Positions 44,801-54,400 of a stretch of 64,000 bases of DNA are shown piece after piece. The stretch comes from Lytechinus variegatus (taxonomy: Eukaryota > Echinodermata > Echinoidea > Temnopleuroida > Toxopneustidae). Made by a program: the position numbers and the translations under genes. How positions within the stretch are numbered: the stretch's first letter is position 1; each line of letters begins with the position of its first letter. The DNA lies in the NCBI RefSeq assembly GCF_018143015.1, contig NC_054743.1, positions 37,466,922 through 37,530,921 on the forward strand, read 5' to 3'. The notes below the pieces were generated by a model. That model searched no databases and had not been told where the DNA came from. It worked only from the letters and a program-made list of their open reading frames with translations.

Positions 44801-47600
44801 TAATTGTTGTTGTTTTTTTCGATTTTTTCCCCAATTTTGTAATGATGCGGAACCCCTCTCTTTGTCTGGGATATGAAAAAAATAGTATAATTTGTATGTG
44901 AGAGCGAAGTTGGCTCAGTCGGTAAAGCGTCTGCCTGTCGAACCAAAGATTGCGGTTTGAGTCCACCCCAGGCGGATTACTGAAGCCAGTACATTGTGTG
45001 TAAACATATCTCCTGTTATATTGGGAGGAGAGACCTGCGGTTCACAGTGATTCAGTTCGCTTCTTGCCACCCAGGCACAGGTGACGCCAAAAAAATAATA
45101 ATAATGATAATGATATTGTTCTCGACTTCATATGGAACACTATTTGCTTTTCAAATGCCAAGTGCAATATCTATTGATTTGTATGAATGCTAGCAAATTA
45201 AATATTACTGTAATTTCATATTGGTCAATGATCAATTTTTATATACTGCATTATGTAATCTACATTCTCTTTTTTCCCTTTATACAGTAGTTACATGCTC
45301 TGCTCAAACTCCAACAGAAGCACCTAGTGATGCAACTACACTCAATATGACCACACCAGAAGGTAGGAAAATTCATATTTTGTTATGTTCACTGTACTTG
45401 TAAGTTCAGGTTGAACTCATTTGAACTCTTTATGTTTACAAAGGATTATCATACTAGATTATGAAAATAATTATTTGTTGCAATATGTAGGGTGGGGTAG
45501 AATACGCCAAAATACATGTACTTGTTCGGGGTATTTTGAGATCAAAGGATGATCACTTTCCTTTGATCTCTTTCTTACGGTCCATGTTCAAAGTCAATGT
45601 ATGAGCATAATTTACATGTACAGGTTTTAAATTAAACTCGACTTCAGAATAGGGCTTTAGTCTCTGATGTTTACCTTCAACTTACACTTTGACTTGATAA
45701 TTGACTCCAACATTGCCATACGCATGGAAGCTGTATTGTGCTAAGACGTTTCGATTTCGAGATGGCAAGATATGTCATTTATCCCACCAAGTCAACATAT
45801 AAAATGTACATGTATGTCAACTTGGCGAAATACGCTATTGTCAAGTTGAGATACATGTATGAGAAGTTGTCTTTCTACATGGCGAGATGCGTAGCCCAAT
45901 TTTATGTCCACAGCATGCGTGTATGTGAATGTTCATCTGTAGACAGCCGCATTGCGGACTGGATGTGGTGCATGCATGCTGTGGATATACAGTACATGTA
46001 AAATTAAATCCCACATTTTACATTTTAAAAGTTTATGTCAACAAGGCGAGATACATTATCACGACATGTTCACATATTTATGTCAAATTGGCAAGATAAG
46101 TTAACTCAACATGTTGACATTTGAACGTTGTTGGTAAGATGAATTATCTTGCCATCTCCATAGTTCATGGTACTTTCAAACTCCATACATGTAAGTCAAT
46201 ATTATATTTTGAAATGGTTGTTCACTTTTCTCCTATTTTCTTGTGATAATTAAAAAAAAGAATAAACACATCTGATTTCAACCTTTTTTTTTTTAATTAA
46301 TATGTTAAAGTTCAAGTCCACCTCAGAATAATGTTGATTTGAATCAATAGAGAAAAATCAGACAAGCACAATGCTGAAGATTTCATCAAAATCCGATGTA
46401 CAATAAGAAAGTTATGACATTTCAAAGTTTCTCTTATTTTTAACAAAATAGTTATATGAACGAGCCAGTTACATCCAAATGAGAGAGTCGATGATGTCAC
46501 TCACTCACTATTTCTTTTGTTTTTTATTGTTTGAATTATACAATATTTCAATTTTTACGAATTTGATGATTAGGACCTCCTTGCCTGAAGCACAAAATGT
46601 TAAAATAATGGAATTCCACGTGTTCAGGGAGGAATGAAACTTCATTTCACATGACAATGACGAGAAAATCAAAATATTTCTTAAATCAAACAATAAAAAA
46701 CAAAAGAAAAAGTGAGTGAGTGACATCGACTCTCTCATTTGGATGTAACTGGCTCGTTCATATAAATGTTTTGTTAGAAATAAGCGAAACTTTGAAATGT
46801 CATAACTTTCTTATTTTACATCCGATTTTGATGAAATTTTCAGTGTTATGCTTGTTGAATTTTTCTCTTTTCATTCAAATCAAGTTTTTGTTGGGGTGGA
46901 CTTGTCCTTTAATACTGCATGCATGCATTTGTTGTTTGAATGAAATGCTAAAATTGTTTTCCTTAAATAATTATTACTAGTTAATATTTCTATACTAAGT
47001 AAGTCTTGCATTTCTACTGAATCTCAAGTATGAAATTTCGTCATCTTACATGTAAATCAAATGGAGGCTTTATACATTTGTACATTTAGCCATTATGTAA
47101 TGTGTATTCACATTCATTGTATATTATTTTTATGTAATCATAAATGTTTGATATGGTATTTTGATATTTTTATTGACTCGTAAGTTGTGAACGAAACAAA
47201 CTTGTGATATGGATAAAATAAAGACAAACGTTGAACTTTGAATTTCTTGAATCTCTCATTCCAATGCACAGTGGGACCTACCGAAAATATGACAACAGCG
47301 AAGGAACCTGACACAGCCGCTGCCAACGACTCCACAACCACAAAACCCAATACCGAAGCACCAGCACCTGACAAATCGTCAACCGAGGCACCGACCACCA
47401 AAGCACCCATGACTGATTCACCGACAGAGAGCCCTGCTGCTGGTACCACCGACAAGGCAGCGGATAGCGGTAGCAGAAAAGGTTTTAGTGCCGGTAGTTT
47501 CATTGGCGGTATCATCTTGGCTGTAGCAGTTCTTGGTATTGGATTTTGCGGATTTAAATTCTATCAGTCAAGACAGGATAAGAATTACCAAACACTATAG
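23839..47600 (+). CDS. CD164: CD164 / endolyn sialomucin, three coding exons
   Basis: Join 23839-23887, 45288-45362, 47272-47600, about 150 residues. Exon 1 encodes the signal peptide (MGLRYLIFVSSLMLFL) after a good context (CCAGGATGG) and ends at a GTGAGT donor in phase 1. The later exons encode a Thr/Ser/Pro-rich mucin stalk to about residue 113, then one membrane helix within SFIGGIILAVAVLGIGF. The tail ends NYQTL, a YxxΦ lysosomal/endosomal sorting signal. Vertebrate CD164 ends with the same pattern (SFIGG... YHTL), which makes the family call firm. CD164 (197 residues in human) is a heavily glycosylated type I sialomucin of endosomes, lysosomes and the cell surface, linked to adhesion. 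The vertebrate Cys-rich part is mostly absent. Linking exon 1 across a 21.4-kb intron rests on matching phase and a sensible signal peptide (…VVTCSAQ). Exons 2 and 3 are surer. Confidence 0.82.
24471..24646 (+). mobile_element. SINE with 7SL-like head, copy 2
   Basis: Same head (GGGCGTTGTGGCGTGCGCCT), B box (GGTTCGAGCCC) and body as the copy at 2892, ending in a (CA)n tail. It lies in CD164 intron 1. Confidence 0.72.
24647..24769 (+). other. Exon-like ORF, unidentified
   Basis: A 41-codon open stretch of coding-like composition (…DLEDKIAFMKRKALICRQSS…) ends TACGAG followed by a GTTAGT donor. No acceptor is clear: the (CA)n of the SINE abuts it. I do not recognise a protein. It may be a fragment of a mobile-element gene. 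Confidence 0.3.
24760..24795. repeat. Perfect 17-bp-arm palindrome
   Basis: ATTGTACGAGGTTAGTA and its exact reverse complement are separated by TG. On each strand the arm consists of the last bases of a candidate exon plus its GTTAG donor. Confidence 0.85.
24786..25071 (-). pseudogene. Two exon-like blocks, possible YqaJ-type exonuclease fragment
   Basis: Minus-strand block 25071-24931 encodes …CAFKEFRYSYKITEELNQG… and ends at a GTAAGC donor. After a possible 52-bp intron with acceptor ATATATAG, block 24878-24786 (31 codons) encodes …AMKRCLPTTSKSRVKHGLLYE and ends at GTTAGT. KHGLLYE resembles the G...E motif of YqaJ/lambda-exonuclease proteins found in ISL2EU-type DNA transposons. That is a weak resemblance made from memory. 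The intron is unusually short, and read-through is also open. No flanking exons were found. Confidence 0.3.
25394..25541 (+). promoter_or_regulatory. Candidate TATA promoter and first exon
   Basis: TATAAAT at 25394-25400 is followed 20-30 bp on by TTCAGG, an initiator-like site. At 25534 ATGATTCG runs into a GTAAGT donor (25542), which would be a three-codon first coding exon. No downstream exon of fitting phase was identified, so this may be chance. Confidence 0.25.
25850..26850. promoter_or_regulatory. GC-richer intronic stretch with hairpins and a YY1-like site
   Basis: Two hairpins are visible: CTTCGGCCTCTG against CAGAGACCGAAG at about 25854-25925, and GAGCCGTCT...ACGAGGAG against its complement at about 26210-26270. 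CCGCCATCTTG near 26799-26809 matches the YY1 core often found in promoters. AAGGTAAACC near 26850 could be a donor. No gene is recognised. Confidence 0.3.
27021..28732. mobile_element. TTAAAGGACAAGTCC-type foldback MITE, split by another element
   Basis: Left end TTAAAGGACAAGTCCAC and right end GGTGGACATGACCTTAA bound the family. The halves repeat the block CTGAAAATTTCATCAAAATC in inverted order. The copy is interrupted at 27408-28491. Its uninterrupted relatives are at 43148 and 46305. Confidence 0.8.
27408..28491. mobile_element. 1,084-bp foldback element nested in the MITE
   Basis: The flanking TA is duplicated (27406-27407 and 28492-28493). The intact sister copy near 43520 has a single TA at the same place, which shows the insertion directly. 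The TIR is ~150 bp, including AAGGGACAGATTTGAAA and its complement. The middle contains GTGAGCAAGCGAAGTGAGC and a G run. TA target use suggests a Tc1/mariner-type mobiliser. Confidence 0.8.
28790..29076. mobile_element. Mosaic of MITE ends
   Basis: A right half of the AAAATTCACAAAGC family ends near 28998 (GGAGCAACCCTTTAA). It is followed by a right-end fragment of the 39903 element (CTGAAATGTCCCAT… then TTCATGGACTTGCCC at 29062-29076). Confidence 0.5.
29077..31085. other. No gene recognised; one small MITE
   Basis: AT-rich intron sequence. At 29845-29985 a ~140-bp MITE has ends CTGGGGCCCATTGCATAAAA and (reverse complement) CAGGGGCTCGTTGCATAAAA, with an inner TCTGGC hairpin. A G-rich run lies at 29460-29478. 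I see nothing else. Confidence 0.5.
31086..32282 (+). repeat. Tandem ~400-bp units headed by ACCACCGTTACATGGACATC
   Basis: The 20-mer ACCACCGTTACATGGACATC occurs at about 31088, 31459, 31861 and 32262. The two later intervals are ~401 bp of closely similar sequence (both with CATGTCTCAGTAACAGAGGT and ATGATCTCCAAATCTTTT). The first interval is ~370 bp and diverged. Related words recur at 34850-35255. Confidence 0.8.
33026..33183 (+). CDS. Exon-like ORF ending in a stop, unidentified
   Basis: After a good acceptor (TTTCTCTCTGCATTCAG) a 52-codon stretch (GYKFMNFKKIGDPMDRGRIV… ) runs to TGA at 33181. Its residue mix is polar and coding-like, unlike the surrounding AT-rich DNA. It enters in phase 1, the same phase as the CD164 exon 1 donor, so an alternative last exon is formally possible. 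I recognise no family. It could equally be a chance ORF inside the surrounding repeat region. Confidence 0.3.
33184..34780. other. No gene seen
   Basis: AT-rich sequence with a C run near 34214 and a T/G run at 34256-34290. AATAAA near 33783 could serve the ORF above. Nothing else is supported. Confidence 0.4.
34786..35260 (-). other. CpG-richer island with overlapping minus-strand ORFs and CCACCGTTACA motifs
   Basis: Base composition rises here. On the minus strand one frame starts MSGFLKHRSWESSCDVRETV at 34911 and meets a GTAAGT donor. A second, overlapping frame reads KKETPEKRPSLYQTDGMLAA to a stop. Words related to the 31-kb array occur too (TCCACCGTTTCACGGACATC near 34849, TCCACCGTTACA near 35020, TGTAACGGTGGTA near 35239). 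It may be a first exon with its promoter, or the other end of the 31-kb repeat. Confidence 0.3.
35261..36860. other. No gene recognised
   Basis: AT-rich. A fragment ACAAAGAGTTACGATTGATC near 35784 belongs to a hairpin family also seen near 42440 and 63900. G runs occur at 35670 and 36263. Confidence 0.45.
36866..37147. mobile_element. MITE of the GTGGCATAATGAGCC type
   Basis: The left end GGCGGTGGCATAATGAGCC and the right end ACACCAGTG resemble the CACTGGCGT family. The body has GTTGTGAGCAAATGAAGCAA and a T/G run, as in related copies at 6187 and 27408. Confidence 0.45.
37818..38273. mobile_element. 456-bp MITE with GAGCCGTGTTGAAC motif
   Basis: GTGTTTACACATTGACTCGG at 37818 is matched inverted at 38254-38273. 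Inside, CACGGCTC and GAGCCGTG variants (ACACGGCTCGCC, CGACACGGCTCGCGG) recur in both orientations at least six times. It has no coding capacity of its own. GC content stands out from the flanks. Confidence 0.8.
38274..39902. other. No gene recognised
   Basis: AT-rich intron sequence with ACATGTACATGTA-type simple runs near 38907. A possible inverted pair (GTACACAGAAAAACTGGG near 39310 and TTGTACACAAACCTATGGAA near 39700) suggests another old foldback element. Confidence 0.4.
39903..41259. mobile_element. 1.36-kb element with GTTACGTATGGGAC motif
   Basis: Ends GGGCAAGTCCAAGAA and TTCTTGGACTTGCCC form the TIR. GTTACGTATGGGAC or its reverse complement occurs near 40083, 40248, 40417, 40434, 40849, 40862 and 41221, and in variant form near 41056. 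The only ORFs are short. A relative's end lies at 29062-29076. Confidence 0.8.
41260..43147. other. No gene recognised; hairpin-family fragment
   Basis: AT-rich. Near 42433-42475 TTATGATTGATTGGATCAAT then CGTAACTCTTTGTAA is a piece of a hairpin MITE also seen near 35784 and 63897. A short ORF at 42678-42920 was not recognised. Confidence 0.45.
43148..43758 (+). mobile_element. Intact TTAAAGGACAAGTCC MITE, copy upstream of CD164 exon 2
   Basis: 611 bp, flanked by TA. Ends TTAAAGGACAAGTCCACC and GGTGGACTTGACCTTTAA. Its halves are inverted (AAGAAAGTTATGATATTT against complement). It is in opposite orientation to the copy at 46305. Confidence 0.85.
44899..45085 (+). mobile_element. tRNA-derived SINE, second family
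   Basis: A-box TGGCTCAGTCGG (44911) and B-box GGTTTGAGTCC (44954) are tRNA-like. They are followed by an unrelated body and a terminal AAT/GAT simple repeat. It does not fold into a full tRNA with acceptor stem, so it is not annotated as a tRNA gene. Confidence 0.7.
45288..45362 (+). CDS. CD164: CD164 exon 2 (mucin)
   Basis: 75 bp, phase 1 on both sides, between TTTATACAG and GTAGGA. It encodes the first part of the Thr/Ser/Pro-rich stalk (CSAQTPTEAPSDATTLNMTT) with an N-glycosylation site NMT. Being 25 codons and phase-symmetric, it can be skipped without a frameshift. Confidence 0.85.
46305..46922 (-). mobile_element. Intact TTAAAGGACAAGTCC MITE, inverted copy downstream of CD164 exon 2
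   Basis: 618 bp with the family ends (TTAAAGTTCAAGTCCACC; GGTGGACTTGTCCTTTAA). Incidental ORFs in this copy (minus) and the copy at 43148 (plus) translate almost identically, which shows that the two are inverted relative to one another. Confidence 0.85.
47272..47600 (+). CDS. CD164: CD164 exon 3 (stalk, membrane helix, sorting tail)
   Basis: It starts after CCAATGCACAG and runs 109 codons to TAG at 47598. It holds repeated TEAP/TKAP mucin phrases, then RKGFSAGSFIGGIILAVAVL (membrane helix), a basic stop-transfer stretch and the NYQTL terminus. This exon alone identifies the family. Confidence 0.9.
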
Positions 47601-50600
47601 ACACAAACAACACCAAAGACTACCTTTTTCTTATCTTTTTACTTTCTTTTAATAGATGTTGTGTAATTTATAACAACTCCGGAGGGAGGGAGCGGGAGGG
47701 GAGGGGGGTGTTGCATTTTTGCCCAAGTATGGGGTATTCTTGTCAGTTAAAACTATTCATATCAAGGTTTGTGATTTTGTCTGTCAGATTTTCAGAGATA
47801 TTTTTGATGGTGGTTTGTTTGTGATGATAAATCTGGTGATTATTTGATGTCCATTGCCTTTCATTATTATACACATAGTGATTGATATTTCAAAGTGAAT
47901 GTGGTGAATCACATCATACATGTATCTTTATTTGAGGTCGTCAAATGTATTCTTGACAGAACAAATGTTATAGTCAAGTGGTTTAAGCACTGGACTTCAG
48001 GTTTCTCCTCCCATAGAAAGTGATTACAGAGACCCTGTACTTGCAGATGTGGCCTGGATATTGCTGGTAACCAAACTATTATAATTCGTGAAGTTGTTTT
48101 GTTAGAACATATGATTGTGTTCCTGAACAGAAAAAGACAATGTTCAATACAAAACCATTGCATGTATTAGTACGGAAGAGAATAATTGAAATTGATGGCC
48201 ACTAGAATAAGGTAAAATAGACCCAATGGATTTGGTACATGGAATCATTTGATGCATGTTAACATGTAAATTTACCTTTAGTAAGACTTCCTTATATATA
48301 CACTATAGTGTACATTTACATGTACACAGGGTGAACTTATTCTTTATAAAGATACTCTTGACATGTACATGTATGTGTACACTATTGATCTAGTGGATAT
48401 AATTGGGTAGATTTCTATTGGTATCAAAGTTTGTGGGCTCTTGAATACATAGCAATTATGTTATCCTCAAGCTTGATTCTTGTCCGCATGTTTGCAATCT
48501 GAAGTGGTGGAATTTCAATGGTTCTCCCAAAGCTATTTTGTGAACCTCTTTTTGATGCAAAATTTTGTATAATGTGTAATTCTTTTTACATGGCACAAGA
48601 GGCTTACCCCCCACCCCATCAAAACCAAATGCACACACTCAATACACCACACACTATCCGATCCCTACATGTATGAATGATGATGCGGAAGTAATTTGCC
48701 TTCAAAAGATTTTGATTGGCTCATTTAACAGGCTTTCAGTCCTATTTAGGTGGCAGTCCTGATTTTTTGAAGAATTTTCATGTCTTAGAAAGTAGATCTG
48801 TAGATCATAATGATGACACTGTTTTTAATGTATGTATGTGATTTTTGCATACAGTGTAATTTATTGTGGCCAAGACGAGAGTGATACTAAAAGTTGGTTG
48901 TTGACATGATTGGGGTGTCATGTTTCACGCATGAAATTGATGCTTGGTTGAATATTTAATTTTATACAAATTTGTAATTTTGTAAATTGGATTGCATGTA
49001 TTTGCAGGCTTCCATTAATCGTTAGCATACATGTACAACCTATGTAGATTGCCTCATTTGTGCTTGAAATGTGTCAAGCTCAAAAGTGGGGACAAATAAA
49101 AATCAATAAATTCATCACACGCTTGCTTTGTGGCCCACAGTAGAACAAATAAAATTGGCTGTCTTTGATATCGACAGATGTTCTTTTCCCCAGTGTTTCT
49201 GACAGCATTATGATTTGCTTTTCAAATGAATGATTTTGATTGAAATCTTTGTCTTTGCAATAGTGATATCCCTTGTGGTAGAACTGTGAATTCAGAGAGA
49301 AATGATATTTTATGTTTGAAAAAATCAGTATGACAGAAGCTAGAATCTTTGTCACTCTTAAATATATTTTTAAGAATTTCCCTTTTTTTGAGGGGGTGGT
49401 TATTTGGGGTTCAATAGTTCATGTTCCTATCTAGACATTTTAAAGGAATACATAAGATTTTTCATAGATCACTTCGTATTATGATATTTCAAATTAATTT
49501 TAGTCTAACACCGATTTCATGTAATTTAATGATTTGATGGGGCTTAAGAAGGGTTGTTTTTTTTTATTTTAAAAATGTAAATAATCCTTTCTGAAATAAT
49601 AAAGTTGCAATATAATTATGAATATTATAAATGAATTTTGATAATGATAGAGTTTGTACTTAATTAAACTAATTAAGTTAATGCATATATGTGTTATAAT
49701 TGAAATAATACATCGTCATTGAGGTTTGATGAAACACATGATTCATCAAGTTCTAGAAGATGAGGACCAATGTATGTCCTACATTGTTCTCATAATTACT
49801 GTATACTAATATATCAGTGCATTCATTACCATTTCCTTTGATACCCTATGCTTTAGTTGGGATATATGATATTAGAATGGATCTATTCCTGGCTGTCAAG
49901 AGATTCCTAGATTACACAGTGTTGGCATTGACACTAATTGCAATCACATGTAGTGTATACATGTATCTGCAGCATAATTTATGCATGATCTGCTTTATAT
50001 ACGAAACAATATTTTAATTGCATTATAGTCCTTGGCTGAAGCATAATATGTACATAAACTGTACATTTATGTCTTTTTATATTGACACAGCATTGCTTCT
50101 TATTAATAAATCATTCAAAGAACTTGTGTCCTTTATATTGAAAATATAATTGTGAGTTGTGTGTAGAAGTCTTGCAGGAATGTCATGCCATATTCCTGAT
50201 GTTAAAGCTAAAAGGCTTCTTCCATTTTATATTACATATACAGAGAGTTATATCAAGTGTAGTTGCAAAGCTATACTTCCAGTTTGAAAGGCTTCACTTT
50301 TCCTTTCAATTATTAACAGAGAGAATATGATATTCAGTACAAGTTACAGCTACTACTGTAGCTTATGTACATGTAGTTGCTTATCAATATACTTATGTGT
50401 GACATTTGATTTAAATGAAAATAGGAATTAATGATGAAAGGAATCATTCTATAAACAAATACAGGAATTGGTCAGGGACACAGCTAGCTGATAACAATTT
50501 GTGCTACTCCACTCATTTATATTTTGGAAAGCCAATAATATTTTACTTCGTCATCTACATACATGTATATGTAAGTGTGGTAAACTTGTATTCAGTTGTT

Positions 50601-50728
50601 GAAAAAAAGAGCATTTTCAGTGATTGGCCATGAATCGAGTCTAGATAAAATCACTGATTTCAATAGGGCACTGCATGGCATGCTTGGGTATGCGCTCCTT
50701 TTTGGTGAAGTTTGATCTATCGTTTTTG
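47601..50728 (+). other. CD164: Probable CD164 3' UTR and following DNA
   Basis: No MITE or SINE is seen for ~3 kb after the stop, unlike the intron. AATAAA occurs at about 49085, 49598 and 50105, candidate poly(A) signals. A G-rich tract at 47681-47709 (GGGAGGGAGCGGGAGGGG) fits a G-quadruplex motif. The exact end cannot be set without transcripts. Confidence 0.5.
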
Positions 50729-51488
50729 TCTCACCTGCATAGCAGAGTGAGACTATAGGCGCCGCTTTTCCGGCGGCAGCGGTGGCGTCAACATCAAATC
50801 TTAACCTAATGTTAACTTTTTGAAATGACATCATAACTTAGAAAGTATATAGACCTAGTTCATGAAACTTGGCCATAAGGTTGATCAACTATTACTGAAC
50901 ATTCTGCTCGAGTTTCATGTCACATGACCAAGGTCAAAGGTCATTTAGGGTCAATGAACTTAGACCATGTTGGGGGAATCAACATCAAAATCTTACATGT
51001 AACCTAAGGTTAAGTTTTTGAAATGTCATCATAACTTAGAAAATATATGGACCTAGTTCATGAAACTTGCACATAAGGTTAATCAAGTATCACTGAACAT
51101 CCTGCGTGAATTTTACGTCACGTTACCAAGGTCAAAGGTCATTTAGGGTCAATTAACTTTGGCCAAATGGGGGTATCTGTTGAATTAACATCATAACTTT
51201 GAAAGTTATGGATCTGATTCATGAAACTTGGATATAATAGTAATCAAGTACCACTGAACATCCTGTGTGAGTTTCAGGTCACATGATCAAGGTCAAAGGT
51301 CATGTAAGGTCAATGAACTTTGGCCATGTTTTTTTGGGGTTGAATTACCATCGTGTGTTAGTGTATTGGTCTAGTTCATAAAACGTGGACAGAAGAGTAA
51401 CCAAGTATCACTGAACATCTTGTGCGAGTTATAGTAGTTTTCAAAGTCAGCACTGCTGCTATATTGAATCGCGTGGTGCAGGTGAGAT
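50729..51488 (+). mobile_element. DR1-bearing MITE, copy A
   Basis: Ends GTCTCACCTGCAT and (reverse complement) GTCTCACCTGCA. The inside is three or four diverged ~200-bp units with TTCATGAAACTTG and ACTGAACATC. AGGTCAAAGGTCA, a perfect DR1 nuclear-receptor element, occurs at 50931, 51129 and 51290. Confidence 0.8.
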
Positions 51489-54400
51489 GGCCAGAGGCAT
51501 TCCACTTGTTAATATTTGAGACTGATTTAACTCAATGCCCCTTTTTTACCACTTACCCTTTTATCACCCAGGTCATATACCATTGTTTCATTGTGCCTTT
51601 TGTATGCTCCATCCAGCTCCTCGAACAGCTGTGCACAAATCGATCAATTGATTTTTTTTTAAATCACAATAATATTACAAGTGTTTCATCTTTCATAGAC
51701 AGATAATATTCCTTATACATGTATGCTGCCGTACTTTGGCAAAAGGAAGCAAGTTACAAAACTATCATTTGTTGTAAATGAGCAACGTGTGTTTGTCATT
51801 TGCATAGGCGTTAATGTAATTTAATAGCATATTTTCTTTAATATCTTTCCAGAGAACGATCATTTCTTCCCCAATTTTGCCTGAACGTGCAACATTCAAA
51901 GGGTGTTTCAGAAACAACATTAACTCAAATTTGACTGATGCACGTCACTTGCTTCCTTTTGCCAAAGTTGGGCTGTATCCCGGTGGTCAATACCAGGTAT
52001 AATAGAGGATCTATTTAGATTAATTGTGGACAGTTGCATAGTGTCCTTTTATTTTGAAATAAATCCCTTCATTTCTGCTACATGTTATAAACCATTGCCT
52101 TTTTTTGTCTATTTGAATACCATGTACAAAAGATTACTAAAGAGCAATAACATTGACTACGGTACAGTGTAGTCTGTGTATAGGCTTAGTGTGTATTCCA
52201 GTTTGCAAGGAAAGGAAATTGCGTTCAACTTGCGAAATCATAATCGGAACCAATCACAATTTGTTAGGCTTTCAAACTTGATATTGATGCCCATGTATGA
52301 ATGTTACTCTCTGAGGTAATACTACTTCATGCGTATGCCTGTAATTAGGCCAAAATATGTATTTCTGCAAATTATGCTCTTTGGTTTTCGGATGAAACCT
52401 ACATGTATCTACGTAAATTATACGCACTGACTCCCAGCACTTATTATAAAGTATTGCCATGTATACATGTACGTATGTAGAGAATGAAGTTAAGTTTTAT
52501 CAGTTGGATTTGTGTGTATATTTAGTTCTTTGATTTTGACTGGGTTCATAGAAAAGATGAATACTGTTAAGTATTTTTATAGTTTTTTCTTTAAAAGTAT
52601 TTTTTTATGTGGGTTGTGAAGTGTTTGAAAAGATACCAATGATAATTTTTAGCGTATGTGGGTATTTCAGTTTAAAATACTGGTAGGTTTGTCAATCTGC
52701 TTTTCTCATGACATAATCATTTCTATTTTGGAGTTTTAGAATCAGGAGTTTGCTACATAACATTTATTATCATCAGTTGCTGAGTATGAATGTGTCAATG
52801 CAACTTCTGTGACTCTATTTTTAGTTGGCCGAAAAGAAAAACGACTAAAAAGTTTGCACAGGCGCAAGACGGAGTAACTCTTCTATGGAATGCAACAGTG
52901 TTTTTTGGGGGGCCAAATTCACATGTCTGAGGACTGCGTTGTAAATTCAAAGCTTCCTAGGACATTCCGAGAGCTAAAAAGAGAAGATGAAAAGAAATCT
53001 AGTTTAACAAAAAAACATTTTATTAATAATATATTTCGCTCTTACTAGTAGGTGTACATTGATTTGGAAGAGGCTATTGTAATCGCATCTAGCTGTGCTA
53101 AATCACACAGTATTAAGAATAGAGGTACATTGCTTTTTCTTATTAGATTTGTATGATGCTATATGTCTGTATAAACTTTGGTAAATTTAGGGTATATGTA
53201 GTGTAGTGTCATGTTTGATTTATATTTCGTTAAAAATTCTTTGTCAGTGCAATTTGGGAAACAGAGTTTTAGGAGTTTAATCGTTAGAATATTAACATCA
53301 TTGTCCAAATTTTTGTAAAGGGGCATTTTAATACAAAATCTAGTATCTTCACAGTGGCTATTTCAGTATGATTGATAGTTTGAATAATATATGATCTAAT
53401 AATGACTATTAAATGAGACAGGTTGATGCATCATGCATAAATGACCTTTTCCCTTCTTTCTATACATGTCGAGCCTATACTTACTTTCAAAGCTCTGCCT
53501 TCCATTTGCATTTTAATAGTGTCTCTTTGTGTACATTTACATACTATGTACTGTATCTCTTGTTCATTAACATCTTCCTTTATCTCTCTCTCTCTCCTTC
53601 TCTTGCTTTGTCCAATAATACATTCATGCCTTCATCCTTCTTTTTCTGTGTCTATGCATTCATTCTCTATTGCTTTAGGATACCATATCAAGTGCCATAT
53701 TCAAATATAAACATACAATTTAGATACATACTTCACTGTACCTGTAGAACAGGTTTAACCATAATTAAGATGTCTCTTTAGTTCAATGTATCCGTTCAGT
53801 TAAGTGGAATTTCCTGTAATAAAAAGGGGAATGATTTATTGGGAATCTAAGATTTCTGAACCAAACGCTTCCAACAGCCTTACCATAAATGAATGAACCA
53901 ACCTAATAAAGAGATGATAAAATGTGTTTTATATCATTTTATTATTTATTTAGATTAATTCTGGTTTTCAGAAGATCTGTCTTTACATTGATGAATTATT
54001 TAACCAGCAGCAGATGTACATGATCTGCATGGTAAAGAGTATAGAGAATAAAGTAGTATACATGTACCAGATGGCGTTTATTTCTTATGTGATAAAGGTG
54101 ATATTCTATTTGAATTCACACCTTCACACACTTGTACTACTAACTTGTTCAAACTTTGTTTCTTATTTGATACAGCAACAAATCCTTTGCTTTCATTGGA
54201 ACAGTCGTATCAGTCAAGTTTGGTTTTAAAAAAATATAATTTTGAGATTGTTACAGAAAATGAAAGTACATCTTCACTGCATTGACTTTGCATGTGAAAG
54301 AGCTATACAACGTTTTGCTTGATCCCATGCTACGTAAACTTGGTCAGGGTTATTTTTGTACAAGGAAAATGTAAATCGCTCAAACTGAAATTACAAGCAT

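Noticed and set aside
44911-44964. Functional tRNA gene
   Set aside because: A and B boxes are present, but no acceptor stem closes, and the sequence continues into a SINE body with a simple-repeat tail. The same holds for 59061-59120 and 61280-61334.
43563-46980. Similar ~62-86-codon ORFs (MTSSTLSFGCNWLV… type) as a small gene family
   Set aside because: They are incidental reads of the inverted MITE copies at 43148 and 46305.
47138-47515. Minus-strand 125-codon ORF opposite CD164 exon 3
   Set aside because: Antisense shadow of the mucin repeat codons. The plus strand has the splice acceptor, the membrane helix and the conserved tail.
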